A DNA stretch of 64,000 nucleotides from Kitasatospora mediocidica KCTC 9733 (GCF_000744225.1 NZ_JQLN01000004.1:744001-808000), one strand, 5' to 3'; numbered from the stretch's first letter, positions 52,445 to 61,577 are shown. Program-made: numbers and translations. The notes: generated by a model from the letters alone, not told the origin.

Positions 52445-52666
52445 ATGGCGAAGCACCTGCTCGGCCGCCCCGGCAGCGCCGGGGAACACGCACTCCAGGC
52501 AGCCTACGGATCGAGCGAGCGCGCCGAGCGGTATTGCGCGGAACAGCTGCTGGACCAGGTCGAGGAGGTCCATGTCCGCTGCCCCCATGTCCGGGGAACC
52601 GACGACACGAGACGCAAGGGCGGCGACTTCTTCGGCGCCGCGGACACCAGCCGTCAAGGGCTCTGA
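52445..52666 (+). pseudogene. Truncated PPOx-family gene upstream of flavohemoprotein
   Basis: 73 aa, with GGAG before ATG 52445. The first 38 residues (HLLGRPGSAGEHALQAAYGSSERAERYCAEQLLDQ) match the N-terminus of a pyridoxamine-phosphate-oxidase family protein of Streptomyces, in which this segment leads into a split barrel. Here the match ends after LLDQ and an unrelated tail (VEEVHVRCPHVRGTDD) runs to a stop. The barrel is missing. It is 14 bp from the flavohemoprotein start and may still be translated as a short peptide. Confidence 0.55.
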
Positions 52667-52680
52667 CGAATCGCCATCAC

Positions 52681-53868
52681 ATGACTGACAATCTGACCCT
52701 GATCCGTGAGAGCTTCACCCTGGTCCGGGATTCCGGGGAGAAGCTGACCGCGCACTTCTACGCGACGCTCTTCCTGCACAACCCGGAGGTCCGCGCCTTC
52801 TTCCCGCCCGCGATGGACATCCAGCGCGACCGGCTCTTCCAGGCGCTCGCGGGCGCGGTCCGGATGCTCGACCGCCCCGAGGAACTCACCTCCTTCCTGC
52901 GCCAACTGGGCCGCGACCACCGCAAGTACGGTGTGCAGAGCGCCCATTACGACGCCGTCGGCTCCGCCCTGCTGGCCACCCTGAGCAAGTTCGCCGGCGA
53001 CGCCTGGACCGAGGCGCACGAGAGCGCCTGGGCGCAGGCGTACGGGCAGATAGCCTCGGCGATGAGCGGCGCCGCCGAGGAGGAGGCCGGCCGGACCCCC
53101 GCGTCCTGGCTGGCCGAGGTGGTCGGGCACGAGATGCGCACCCCGGACGTCGCCGTCCTGACGCTGCGCCCGGACGCGCCCTTCCCCTACCGCGCCGGGC
53201 AGTACACCACGGTGGAGACCGCCCGCTGGCCCCGGGTCTGGCGCCCGTACTCGATCGCCAACGCCCCGCGCCGCGACGGGCTGCTGACCCTGCACGTGCG
53301 GGCCGTGCCGGCCGGCTGGGTGAGCAACGCGCTGGTCCACCACACCCGGGTCGGCGACGTGCTGCGGCTGGGTCCGGGGCGCGGCTCGATGGTGCTGCCG
53401 GAGCATCCCGCCCGCCGGGTGCTCTGCGTGGCCGGCGGCACCGGCCTGGCGCCGATCAAGGCGCTGGTCGAGGACATGATCTCGCGCCACCGCCCGCTCA
53501 CCCTGCACCTGTTCACCGGCGCCCGGCGCGAGAGCGACCTCTACGACCTGCCTGGCCTGCGCCAACTGTCCGCGGTCTTCCCGCGTCTGCTGCTGGTCCC
53601 GGTGGTCTCCGAGGAGATCGGCTACCCCGGCGTGCTGGGCAGGCTGCCGGAGGTCGTCCCCGCCCAGGGGCAGTGGGGTGAGCACGAGGTGTTCGTGAGC
53701 GGTCCGGACGACATGGTGATGAGCATGGTCGAGCGGCTCCAGCGGCTCGGCGTCCCCGGCGAGCGGCTGCACTACGAACTCAACACCACCCCGGAGGCGT
53801 TGGACATCACCACCGGCCTGCTGGACAGCCCGGTGGCGCCGCCGCGCAGGTTCCCCGGGGCGGTCTGA
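52681..53868 (+). CDS. hmp: Flavohemoprotein (nitric oxide dioxygenase)
   Basis: 395 aa. N-terminal globin: LIRESFTLVRDSGEKLTAHFYATLFLHNPEVRAFFP with Tyr at B10, and RDHRKYGVQSAHYDAVGSALLATL with the proximal His. C-terminal FAD/NAD reductase: YRAGQYTTVE, WRPYSIANAP (FAD), VAGGTGLAPIKALVEDM (NAD) and FVSGPDDMVMSM. It oxidises NO to nitrate. The length fits the family, and the start at 52681 gives the canonical globin N-terminus. Promoter and truncated leader gene lie just upstream. Confidence 0.9.
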   Translation: MTDNLTLIRESFTLVRDSGEKLTAHFYATLFLHNPEVRAFFPPAMDIQRDRLFQALAGAVRMLDRPEELTSFLRQLGRDHRKYGVQSAHYDAVGSALLATLSKFAGDAWTEAHESAWAQAYGQIASAMSGAAEEEAGRTPASWLAEVVGHEMRTPDVAVLTLRPDAPFPYRAGQYTTVETARWPRVWRPYSIANAPRRDGLLTLHVRAVPAGWVSNALVHHTRVGDVLRLGPGRGSMVLPEHPARRVLCVAGGTGLAPIKALVEDMISRHRPLTLHLFTGARRESDLYDLPGLRQLSAVFPRLLLVPVVSEEIGYPGVLGRLPEVVPAQGQWGEHEVFVSGPDDMVMSMVERLQRLGVPGERLHYELNTTPEALDITTGLLDSPVAPPRRFPGAV

Positions 53869-53937
53869 CGGTCAGGGCCCGGCCTGCCCTGGCCGTCCCC
53901 GACCGCCTGCCGGCCGTCCGCGTGGGCACGCCGTCCG

Positions 53938-55674
53938 TCACCCCAGGTCGAGCCGGGCGGCCAGCCGGAGCAGGCCGGGAGAGATCCGGCCCAGCAGCCG
54001 GGCCGCCTTCGCCTCGAAGGTGACCGGGACGACCGCCTTGCGGGTCCGGACCGCGCGGACGATCTCGGCGGCGACCTTCTCCGGCGGGAAGCCCCGGCGG
54101 GCGTAGAGCTTCGAGGCGCGGGCCTGCTTGGCCGACTGCTCGGCGGCCGACAGGCCGGAGAAGGTGGAGGTCCGGGTGATGTTGGTGTTGACGATGCCGG
54201 GGCAGATCGCGCTCACCCCGATGCCGGCCGGGGCGAGTTCGGCACGCAGGCAGTCGGAGAGCATCAGCACCGCGGCCTTGCTGGTGGCGTAGGCCGCCAG
54301 GATCTTGGACGGCAGGTAGGCCGCCGCCGAGGCCAGGTTGACGATGTGGCCGCCCTCGCCGCGCTCGGCCATCAACGTGCCGAACGCCCGGCAGCCGTGG
54401 ATCACGCCCCAGAGGTTGACGTCCAGGACCCGCTGCCACTCCTTCTCGGTGATCTGCAGGAAGGTCCCCGAGTGCCCGATGCCCGCGTTGTTGACCAGCA
54501 CGTCCGGCACCCCGTGCGCGGCGGCGACGGTCAGCGCGAAGGCGTCCATGGCCGGGCCGTCGCTGACGTCCACCTGGTAGGCGGTGGCCACCGGGCCGAG
54601 CAGGGAGGCGAGTTCGGCGGTGCGTTGGGCGGCGTCGAGGTCCAGGTCGCAGACCACGACCCGGGAGCCCTGTTCGGCGAAGGCCAGCGCGGTGGCCCGC
54701 CCGATCCCGCTGCCGCCGCCGGTGACGACCACCAACGGGCCGTCGGATCCCGGGGGTTCGCCCGCGCCGCCGGCCTCGATCCGGCCCGTGTACTCGCGCA
54801 CCATCCCGGCCACCAGGGCCCCCTTCTCCAGCAGCGCCGACCAGTGCGTGGCGTTCAGTTCGCGCCGGGTGAGCCGGGGGACCCAGCGCTCCAGGCCCTC
54901 CGAGAGGAAGCCGCTGACGTAGCGGTCGCGGGTCAGCGTGACCACCTGCACCGGCACCTCGGTCGGCCGCTCGCGCGGGTGGCGCAGCCGAGGCCGCATG
55001 TTGGCCCGGTACAACTCGATTCCCCGGACGGCATCCTGACGAAGTGTCGACTGAGGGTGGCCCGGGCGCGGGGTGACCGCCTCCAGGTCGCGCAGCACCC
55101 GCGGCCAGGCCCGGGCCAGGCCGAACCGCCAGGTCGCGGGCGCCAGGAACGGCAGGTGGAAGGCCGTGATGTACCAGGAGTGCGCGCCCTGGACCAGGAG
55201 TTGGCGCAGGTGGCGCGGGGTGGGCCGACGCAGTCGATGGCGGATCCAGAAGCCCATGTGATCCAGGCACGGTCCGGACATCGTGGTGTACGAGGCGATG
55301 CGCCGCTCGGCACCGGGCTCGGTGACGGCCTCCCAGGACTGCAACGAGCCCCAGTCGTGGGCGACCACGTGCACCGCACGGTCCGGGCTGACCGCGTCGG
55401 CGACCGCGAGGAGGTCGGCCGCCAGCAGCTCCAACCGGTACTCCTCGCGCCGGGCCGGCACCCCCGACTCCCCCGCGCCGCGTACGTCGTAGCGCACCAC
55501 GTGGTGGTCGGCGGCCAGATCGGCGGCGACGTCGTCCCAGACCCGGTGGGTGTCCGGATAGCCGTGCACCAGCAGCACGGTGGGCGCGTCCGGGGCGCCC
55601 TGCTCGAAGACGGCCAGGGCGACGCCGGCCGAGAGCACGGTGCGGCGGCGGGTGGCGTGGGCGTCGGTCGTCAT
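53938..55674 (-). CDS. ephD: EphD-like alpha/beta hydrolase-SDR fusion
   Basis: 578 aa. N-terminal hydrolase (about 1-290): FEQGAPDAPTVLLVHGYPDTHRVWDDVAADLAADHHVVRYDVRGAGES and VHVVAHDWGSLQSWE with nucleophile Asp in H-D-W-G-S. C-terminal SDR (about 310-578): VVVTGGGSGIGRATALAFAEQG, VNNAGIGHSG, SAAAYLPSKILAAYATSKAA with the Y-x-x-x-K pair. The two-domain order is that of mycobacterial EphD, linked to mycolic acid modification. The substrate here is unknown, because Streptomyces-type cells lack mycolic acids. ATG overlaps the M24 stop (ATGA). Confidence 0.85.
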   Translation of the reverse strand: MTTDAHATRRRTVLSAGVALAVFEQGAPDAPTVLLVHGYPDTHRVWDDVAADLAADHHVVRYDVRGAGESGVPARREEYRLELLAADLLAVADAVSPDRAVHVVAHDWGSLQSWEAVTEPGAERRIASYTTMSGPCLDHMGFWIRHRLRRPTPRHLRQLLVQGAHSWYITAFHLPFLAPATWRFGLARAWPRVLRDLEAVTPRPGHPQSTLRQDAVRGIELYRANMRPRLRHPRERPTEVPVQVVTLTRDRYVSGFLSEGLERWVPRLTRRELNATHWSALLEKGALVAGMVREYTGRIEAGGAGEPPGSDGPLVVVTGGGSGIGRATALAFAEQGSRVVVCDLDLDAAQRTAELASLLGPVATAYQVDVSDGPAMDAFALTVAAAHGVPDVLVNNAGIGHSGTFLQITEKEWQRVLDVNLWGVIHGCRAFGTLMAERGEGGHIVNLASAAAYLPSKILAAYATSKAAVLMLSDCLRAELAPAGIGVSAICPGIVNTNITRTSTFSGLSAAEQSAKQARASKLYARRGFPPEKVAAEIVRAVRTRKAVVPVTFEAKAARLLGRISPGLLRLAARLDLG

Positions 55675-56501
55675 GCGGCTGCCTCCATGGTCCAGCGCCG
55701 CACGTGCGGCAGGTCGTCGTCGAGCCAGTAGGCGTCGTCCTCGGTGACCACCAGCAGTTCTTCGAACTTGATGCCGACGTCGCGGAACCCGATGTGCGGC
55801 TCCACCGCCCACAGGCCGGGGGTCGGCGCGTGCCGGGAGGACCGGCCGTCCGCCCAGAGCGGCGAACGCCCGTGCAGCCGTTCGCTGATGAGCTCGCGCC
55901 CGAGGGTCTGCAGGGTGCGTACCCCGAAGCCGAGGACGTTCACCCCGGCCGGTCCCCGGCTGACGGTCCGGGTCACCTGGTGGCCGATCACCCGACCGGG
56001 GTAGACCTGGTGGCGGTTGTCGTAGCCGTGCGCGGCGATCTGCGCGTCCACGGCCGCGTAGACCTCGTTGAGCGGCTTGCGGGCGCGCACCTCGCGCACG
56101 ATCAGCTCCCGGTAGGTCCGCAGGTCGAGCGCCAGCCGGTCCCAGACCGGGTTGTCGCCGACCTTGCCGCCGTAGCCGATGTCGGCGGTGTAACCGTCCA
56201 CCACCGGCGCGCAGTCCAGCACGTACGGCATGCCCTCGCGCAGCACCCGGCCGCCGGCGAAGAACTGCAGCGGCGTGTGGAAGTGCCGGAACGCGGTCCG
56301 GTCGCCGAACCAGGCGAACGGGATGTGGAAGAAGTCCTGCACGCCCTCGGCCACCAGGCAGCGCCGCAGCTTGGCGGTGGCCTGCCGCTCGGTCACCCCG
56401 GGTTCGATCCAGGCGGCGACCTGTTCGGCGCAGCGGTAGGCGAGTTGCTGGACCTCGCGGAAGCGTTCGAGGTCCTGGGTACTGAACGGAAAGGTCGGCA
56501 C
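55671..56501 (-). CDS. M24 family metallopeptidase-like protein
   Basis: 276 aa, pita-bread fold. Metal ligands can be followed: Asp in VLDCAPVVDGYTADIGY, His in VIGHQVTR, Glu in AVEPHIGF and Glu in KFEELLVVTEDD. Aminopeptidases of this family use two metals; the order fits an active enzyme, although the spacing differs from methionine aminopeptidase and closer relatives are of uncertain substrate. In this operon it may work on a lipid-linked or small-molecule amide instead of a peptide. The gene lies 9 bp after the reductase stop. Confidence 0.75.
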   Translation of the reverse strand: MPTFPFSTQDLERFREVQQLAYRCAEQVAAWIEPGVTERQATAKLRRCLVAEGVQDFFHIPFAWFGDRTAFRHFHTPLQFFAGGRVLREGMPYVLDCAPVVDGYTADIGYGGKVGDNPVWDRLALDLRTYRELIVREVRARKPLNEVYAAVDAQIAAHGYDNRHQVYPGRVIGHQVTRTVSRGPAGVNVLGFGVRTLQTLGRELISERLHGRSPLWADGRSSRHAPTPGLWAVEPHIGFRDVGIKFEELLVVTEDDAYWLDDDLPHVRRWTMEAAA

Positions 56502-56510
56502 AGGTACTCC

Positions 56511-57608
56511 TCAGATGTCCAGGACGAGGTGCTCGCCCTCGGCGGCCCGCGAGACACAGGGCAGCAGGGCGCCGTCCGCCCGTTCCTCGGAGGTCAGCCG
56601 GCGGTCACGGTGGTCGGGGGTGCCGGCCAGCAGCTGGACGCGGCAGGTGCCGCAGAAGCCCTGGTGGCAGGAGTACGGCAGGTCGGGCCGGGCCTCGCGC
56701 AGCACGTCCAGCGCGGAGCGGTCCGCCGCGACGTCCAAGGTCAGCCCGTCCGCGCCGAGTTGGACGGTGAACGGCTTGCCGTCGACGATCGGCGCGGCGG
56801 CGAAGCGCTCGAAGTGCAGGGCGCCGGCGGGCGATGCGTCCAGCGCCCGCTGCACGGCGGAGAGCATCGGGGCCGGGCCGCAGCAGTACACCGCGGAGCC
56901 GGGCCGGGCCCGCTCCAGCAGCTCCGCACCGCTGGGCACCCGGCCGACCAGCAGGCTGACCCGTTCGGGAGCCAGCGCGCGCAACTCCTCGGTGAACGGC
57001 ATGGTTTCGGCGCTCCGCCCGGCGTACACCAAGTGCCAGTCCAGGCCGCGCCGCCCAGCCTCGCGGGCGATCGGCAGCAACGGGGTCACGCCGATCCCGC
57101 CGGCCAGCAGCAGCAGCTTCTGCTCACCGCAGAACGGGAACCCGTTGCGCGGGCGCCGCACGGTGAGCCGGACCCCGAGGTGCAGCTCGTCGTGGATCTC
57201 CAGCGAACCGCCGCCGCCGTCCGGCAGGCGGCGCACCGCGATCCGGTACGAGCGGCGGTCGGCCGGGTCGCCGCAGAGCGAGTAGTGCCGCTCGCGGCCG
57301 GAGGGCAGCGTCAGCCGCAAGTGCGCGCCGGGCTGCCAGCGCGGCAGCAGGTCGCCGGACGGGTCGGCCAGCCGCAGCTCGACCACGTCCTCGGCGACCG
57401 GCCGATGTCCGGTGACCACCAGGACCAGCGCGGGCAGCGACCTCGGCTGCTCGGGCAACCGCGGGCTGCGGCGCAGGCCGAGGCTGCCGAGCGCCGGGGT
57501 GTAGCGGTCACCGAAGGCGGTGAGGTGGCGCATGAAGCGGTCCGCCTGCGGGCGGCCGTACAGGTCGGGCAGCAGGCTGGCCGACTCCGGCAGGGTGGTG
57601 TGGTCCAT
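56511..57608 (-). CDS. Ferredoxin-type oxidoreductase (FAD, NAD(P), C-terminal 2Fe-2S)
   Basis: 365 aa. A 50-residue N-terminal extension (RPQADRFMRHLTAFGDRYTPALGSLGLRR) precedes the FAD domain (RHYSLCGDPADRRSYRIAVR) and NAD domain (LLLAGGIGVTPLLPIAREA). The C-terminal plant-type 2Fe-2S domain is SCHQGFCGTCRVQLLAGTPDHRD with a final Cys in LLPCVSRA. Typical of phthalate dioxygenase reductase-like and of reductases that feed monooxygenases or desaturases. The upstream ferritin-like hydrolase could be its partner. Confidence 0.88.
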   Translation of the reverse strand: MDHTTLPESASLLPDLYGRPQADRFMRHLTAFGDRYTPALGSLGLRRSPRLPEQPRSLPALVLVVTGHRPVAEDVVELRLADPSGDLLPRWQPGAHLRLTLPSGRERHYSLCGDPADRRSYRIAVRRLPDGGGGSLEIHDELHLGVRLTVRRPRNGFPFCGEQKLLLLAGGIGVTPLLPIAREAGRRGLDWHLVYAGRSAETMPFTEELRALAPERVSLLVGRVPSGAELLERARPGSAVYCCGPAPMLSAVQRALDASPAGALHFERFAAAPIVDGKPFTVQLGADGLTLDVAADRSALDVLREARPDLPYSCHQGFCGTCRVQLLAGTPDHRDRRLTSEERADGALLPCVSRAAEGEHLVLDI

Positions 57609-57627
57609 GGGACAAGTGCTCCGGGGC

Positions 57628-58521
57628 TCAGCGGGCGACGGCGGCGCGGGCGGCCGGAGAGGTGGCGAGGTAGCTCAACGCCTGGGCGCTGGAACCCTCC
57701 TGGGTCGGGTGGTAGCCACGCTTGAGGTAGCGCAGGCCGGACCGGAGCGACTGCACCGGATCGGGCAGCATGCCGCGCTCGGCGGCCGAGCGCGCCGCCA
57801 GCCAGCTGGGCCTGATCCGCCCGTGCAGCGTCGGGTCGGCCGCCAGCAGGAAGCGCACGCCGCGCACCCACAGCCGCACGAGCAGCGGCCCGGAGACCAT
57901 CATGCCGCGGATCCGCCGCAGGTAGCCGGGGTCCAGGTGGACCATCAGGTCGTACGCCACGCTGCGGTGCTCGACCTCCTCGGCGCCGTGCCAGCGCAGC
58001 AGGTCCAGCATCGTCGGATCGGCCTGCGCGCGGTCCAGGCCGGGCGAGTTGAGCGCCCAGTTGCCCAGGAACGCGGTGAAGTGCTCGATCGCGGCCACGA
58101 AGGCCACCCGCTCGATGACGTTCTCCCGCCGCTGCCGCGCGCTCAGCCCGGGCCGCTCGCCCAGCACCCGCTGGAAGAGCCAGGCCAGTTGCCGGACGTA
58201 CGGACGGGGGTCGAGCCCCTGGGAGAGCAGGTGCTCCAGCACCTCCTCGTGCGCCTGGGCGTGGATCGCCTCCTGCCCGATGAAGCCGAGCACCTCCTCG
58301 CGCAGCTGCTCGTCCGTGATCATCGGCAGCGCGTCCTTGAAGACCCGGACGAACCAGCGCTCACCCTCCGGGAGCAACAGGTGCAGGACGTTGATGGTGT
58401 GGGTGGCGAACGGCTCGTCCGGGATCCAGTGCAGCGGCAGCTGCGACCAGTCGAACTTCACGTCGCGCGGCTCCAGAACGAGGTTGTCGTGCACCTCGGG
58501 TGCGGTACCGGTACCGGGCAT
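57628..58521 (-). CDS. Metal-dependent hydrolase family (ferritin-like, PF10118)
   Basis: 297 aa from ATG 58521, after AGGAGGG. Helical protein with E/H clusters of a di-iron site: FIGQEAIHAQAHEEVL, IEHFTAFLGNW and GAEEVEHRSVAYDLM. PF10118 proteins are called metal-dependent hydrolases but have a ferritin-like fold and are probably oxygenases or desaturases. Together with the downstream reductase it forms a plausible two-component oxygenase. First gene of the operon ending in ephD. Confidence 0.85.
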   Translation of the reverse strand: MPGTGTAPEVHDNLVLEPRDVKFDWSQLPLHWIPDEPFATHTINVLHLLLPEGERWFVRVFKDALPMITDEQLREEVLGFIGQEAIHAQAHEEVLEHLLSQGLDPRPYVRQLAWLFQRVLGERPGLSARQRRENVIERVAFVAAIEHFTAFLGNWALNSPGLDRAQADPTMLDLLRWHGAEEVEHRSVAYDLMVHLDPGYLRRIRGMMVSGPLLVRLWVRGVRFLLAADPTLHGRIRPSWLAARSAAERGMLPDPVQSLRSGLRYLKRGYHPTQEGSSAQALSYLATSPAARAAVAR

Positions 58522-58733
58522 TGGGGTGACCCTCCTGACCTGCGGGGGCGGTGGCGGCACCTCAAACTACTGGCGGGTACGACCTGCCACAAGGGTTTCG
58601 CCCATTCTTATCGACGCACAGTCTAATAACGTCACCCAGAACCCCGCCCTCCACTCGCGACCATCCCGGCGGGCACCTACGGTGATGAAGCCGACACCTT
58701 CGGCGACAACTCGGCAAGCAGAGGAGTATTCCC

Positions 58734-59168
58734 ATGATCATGGCGCGCGACATCATGCACAGCGGAGCCCAGTGCATCGACGCCGAACAGACCCTCATGG
58801 ACGCCGCACGAATGATGCGCGACATGGGCGTCGGTGCCCTCCCCATCTGCGGCGAGGACCGGAAGCTCAAGGGCATGATCACCGACCGCGACATCGTCAC
58901 CCGATGTATCGCCGAGGGCAAGGACCCGAAGATGATGAAGGCGATGGAGCTCAGCGGTCACCTGCACTGCGTCCGCGCCGACGACTCGATGGACACCGTC
59001 CTGAAGAAGATGGAGAAGCACCAGATCCGCCGCATGCCGGTGATCGACAACGACATGCTGGTCGGCATGATCAGCGAGGCCGACCTCGCCCACGGCCACC
59101 GCGAGGGCCACCGCCTCACGGACGAGCAGATCCTGGCCTTCATGGACAGCGTCTACACCAGCCACTGA
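58734..59168 (+). CDS. CBS domain pair protein
   Basis: 144 aa with AGAGGAG before ATG 58734; ATG 58740 also possible. Two CBS motifs in tandem: ARDIMHSGAQCIDAEQTLMDAARMMRDMGVGALPICGEDRKLKGMITDRDIVTRC, then HCVRADDSMDTVLKKMEKHQIRRMPVIDNDMLVGMISEADLAHGH. Stand-alone pairs bind adenine nucleotides and act as sensors or hypoxia-related proteins in actinobacteria. Divergent from the ferritin-like gene. A strong hairpin follows. Confidence 0.9.
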   Translation: MIMARDIMHSGAQCIDAEQTLMDAARMMRDMGVGALPICGEDRKLKGMITDRDIVTRCIAEGKDPKMMKAMELSGHLHCVRADDSMDTVLKKMEKHQIRRMPVIDNDMLVGMISEADLAHGHREGHRLTDEQILAFMDSVYTSH

Positions 59169-59185
59169 GGCTGAGCGACAGACGA

Positions 59186-59222
59186 GCGGGGCCGGTTGAG
59201 ATCACCTCTCGACCGGCCCCGC
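59186..59222 (+). terminator. Terminator hairpin after CBS gene
   Basis: GCGGGGCCGGTTGAGA (59186-59201) pairs with TCTCGACCGGCCCCGC (59207-59222) with one T-G pair and a five-base loop. Confidence 0.75.
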
Positions 59223-59593
59223 CGGCGTTTTCTCGCGATGCAGTGGTCAGAGGGGGCCTCACGCGGCTACCGAACACGCCGCTATGGCCGCCGGTTCGGC
59301 CCGGTCCGCCGTAACAAGGAAGTGCACCAGGGGCGACCTCGTCAGTGTCGCCAGCGGGCCACAGGTGTTCGCAGCCGCAGCAGCTCTCACCGAGATGGCC
59401 GGCTGTTGGAAGGGCTGGATCGGCGTACTTGGCGCCGCTCCGGGTTCCGAGCGTCGGGTGCCAGTGGCTCTGAACGGCGGCCGATCAGCGGGTCACGTTC
59501 TCTCTCTCGCCCCGAACCGCACCGACGGACCGGACGTCAGGTCGAAGTCGCAAACTCGTTGCACCACCGGTACGCCACTGCTGGAATGAGCCC
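59223..59593. other. 370-bp stretch without a confident gene
   Basis: A plus-strand frame at 59284-59589 (contains VFAAAAALTEMAGCWKGWIGVLGAAP) vaguely resembles a WXG100-type helix, but the rest is not protein-like and it has no ribosome binding site. Possibly decayed coding DNA. Confidence 0.3.
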
Positions 59594-60613
59594 ATGTTCG
59601 GACAGACGGTGTGGGAGCGGAATCTTCATCAGCCGGGTCGCGCGGCCGGACTGGCGGTGACCGCCGAGCACATCGTCGTCCACGAGCGGTGGACTCGCCT
59701 GGTCGGTCTCGATCCTCTTGATGGCGCGCAGCGCTGGGATATTCCGGTTGGCACCTGGCCGCGCGCGACCGTTGTCGTCGGCGAGCGCTGCCTGGTGATC
59801 CCGCAGAACCTCCCGCGGCTGTCCTGCCTGGACGTGCGCACCGGGGAAACGCTGTGGACGGCGCAGCTGGCCGAGTTCACCGGGCATCTGGTGGCGACGG
59901 AGGACACGGTGCTGGTCGGCGGCTGGCGCGGCTACACCCCGCTCACGGCGTTCGACCTGCAGACCGGAACGCTGCTGTGGCGGAATCCGGAGCGTGCCGA
60001 GATCGCGGTCCCGCTCGTGACGGAGGCCGGTGTGTTGGTCGGTGAGCCGCATGGCGCCGAGATCCGCTTGGTCGAACCGCGTGACGGACGGATCACGCGC
60101 CGGTGGTCGCTGCCCGAGCCGCTGGCCTCGGGTGACGCGCAACCGGTCCTGACGTCGCTGGACTCGGACCGGGTCCTTGCGCGTTGCGGGCCGCGGACCG
60201 TGCTCGAACTCTCGCTCTCCACCGGAGCCGCCGCCGTCTTCCACCGATCCGACTCCGACTTCCACCCGCTATTGCCGCAGGCGGTGAGCCGGACCGGTCC
60301 GATCCTCTGGGTACCCGCAGCGCGCCGCTTGGTCACGGCCATCGACGCACACGACGGAAGACTGCTGCGGATATTCGCCGCTTCGGAGGTCGATCACCCC
60401 GTCCAGGCCGACTCGGGGTTCGTCGTGGCGGATTGGCGTGGCGGGCTGGCCCTGGTCGTTCCAGACCCGGAGGATCCGAGGTACTCGACGCACTCCAGGC
60501 GCATCACCCAGAGGATCAGGGCCCTTCGCGGCCACGGCCCCCACACGGTACTGGTGCTGACCAAGGGCACGTTGCGCGTCGTCGAGGTCGATTCCAGCGT
60601 GGATGCGGCTTAG
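59594..60613 (+). CDS. PQQ-like beta-propeller repeat protein, cytosolic
   Basis: 339 aa. Repeating blades end in G-x-x-x-W motifs: LDPLDGAQRWDI, CLDVRTGETLWTA, AFDLQTGTLLWRN, AIDAHDGRLLRIF. These are the PQQ/quinoprotein repeat pattern. There is no signal peptide or membrane helix, and no PQQ-binding catalytic residues can be pointed to, so a scaffold or sensor is more likely than a dehydrogenase. The neighbouring genes are not related in function. Confidence 0.7.
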   Translation: MFGQTVWERNLHQPGRAAGLAVTAEHIVVHERWTRLVGLDPLDGAQRWDIPVGTWPRATVVVGERCLVIPQNLPRLSCLDVRTGETLWTAQLAEFTGHLVATEDTVLVGGWRGYTPLTAFDLQTGTLLWRNPERAEIAVPLVTEAGVLVGEPHGAEIRLVEPRDGRITRRWSLPEPLASGDAQPVLTSLDSDRVLARCGPRTVLELSLSTGAAAVFHRSDSDFHPLLPQAVSRTGPILWVPAARRLVTAIDAHDGRLLRIFAASEVDHPVQADSGFVVADWRGGLALVVPDPEDPRYSTHSRRITQRIRALRGHGPHTVLVLTKGTLRVVEVDSSVDAA

Positions 60614-60644
60614 GAACGTCAGGAGGTCGTCCACGAGCCGGCGG

Positions 60645-61424
60645 TCAGACCGCCATCGCCAGCATCAGCGGTGCCGCTCGCTCGGCGAGGAGTTCGGCGG
60701 CGGCGCGGAGGCGGTGGGCGTTGGCGGCGGGGAGGGACATGGCGAGGCAGCCGACGGTGGTTCCCGCTGTGACGGGGACGGCGGCGCAGACGGTGCCGAG
60801 GGCGTATTCCTGGAGGTCGAGGACCGGCATGGTCGCGGGTTGACGTTCCAGGCGGTGCATCAACTGCTCGGCGTCGGTGATGGTGCGTGAGGTGAGGCGG
60901 GCGATCGGGTGGCGGGAGAGGTGGTCGAGGCGGCCGTCGTGGTCGAGCTGGCTCAGCAGGCACTTGCCGATCGCGCTGGCGTGGGCCGTGGCCTTGAAGT
61001 CCACCCACTCGTGCACGGCGGGCGCGTCCTCGCCGAAGGCGACTGCCTCGACCGTCAACTCGCCGTCGTAGTACCGGCTGAAGTAGACGGCGGCGCCCAG
61101 CTCGTCGCGCAGTTCGGCGAGCTTGTGGTTGAGCCTGATCCGGATCAGCTGCTCACGGTTGGACTGGCCGAGCATCGCGAACGTGCCGCCGAGCACCCAG
61201 CCGCCGTCGAGCGGTTGCAGGTAGCCCTCGGCCGCCAGGATCGCGATCAACTCCCTTACGGTGGGGGCGGGCAGGCCGGCCTCCCGGACGAAGTCCCCGA
61301 AGGTGGCGCCTCCGGAGTGTCGGTCCGCGACCTCCAGCAGGCGCAGGGCGCGCCGCAGAGAGGCGTGCGGTCCGGACTCACCCTGGTCGAGCATGATCTG
61401 ACGACCCTGGCCGTGTGCCGGCAT
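60645..61424 (-). CDS. IclR family transcriptional regulator
   Basis: 259 aa from ATG 61424, preceded by GGGGAGG. N-terminal winged helix: LRRALRLLEVADRHSGGATFGDFVREAGLPAPTVRELIAILAAEGYLQPLDGGWVLG. C-terminal IclR effector domain: DFKATAHASAIGKCLLSQLD, ARLTSRTITDAEQLMHRLER, YALGTVCAAVPVTAGTTVGCLAMSLP. It may regulate the neighbouring catalase-allantoicase operon, as IclR proteins control allantoin genes in other species; the sequence is not close to AllR as I know it. Confidence 0.85.
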   Translation of the reverse strand: MPAHGQGRQIMLDQGESGPHASLRRALRLLEVADRHSGGATFGDFVREAGLPAPTVRELIAILAAEGYLQPLDGGWVLGGTFAMLGQSNREQLIRIRLNHKLAELRDELGAAVYFSRYYDGELTVEAVAFGEDAPAVHEWVDFKATAHASAIGKCLLSQLDHDGRLDHLSRHPIARLTSRTITDAEQLMHRLERQPATMPVLDLQEYALGTVCAAVPVTAGTTVGCLAMSLPAANAHRLRAAAELLAERAAPLMLAMAV

Positions 61425-61577
61425 GGCCTCCCCTTTCCGCTCCTGGTACCACCCTCAGACTAACCACCGTGCGCCCTCCACACCCCCTGCTCGGGCGATA
61501 TTCCCGCAGGTGACGGGTATTGGCCGAATGGCATATGCCAGAAGCATTACCAGTTGGAGCAGGCGGGAAACATGACG

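Noticed and set aside
59284..59589. WXG100-like small protein
   Set aside because: One helix-like stretch with Trp-x-Gly spacing, but the rest is not protein-like and no ribosome binding site exists.
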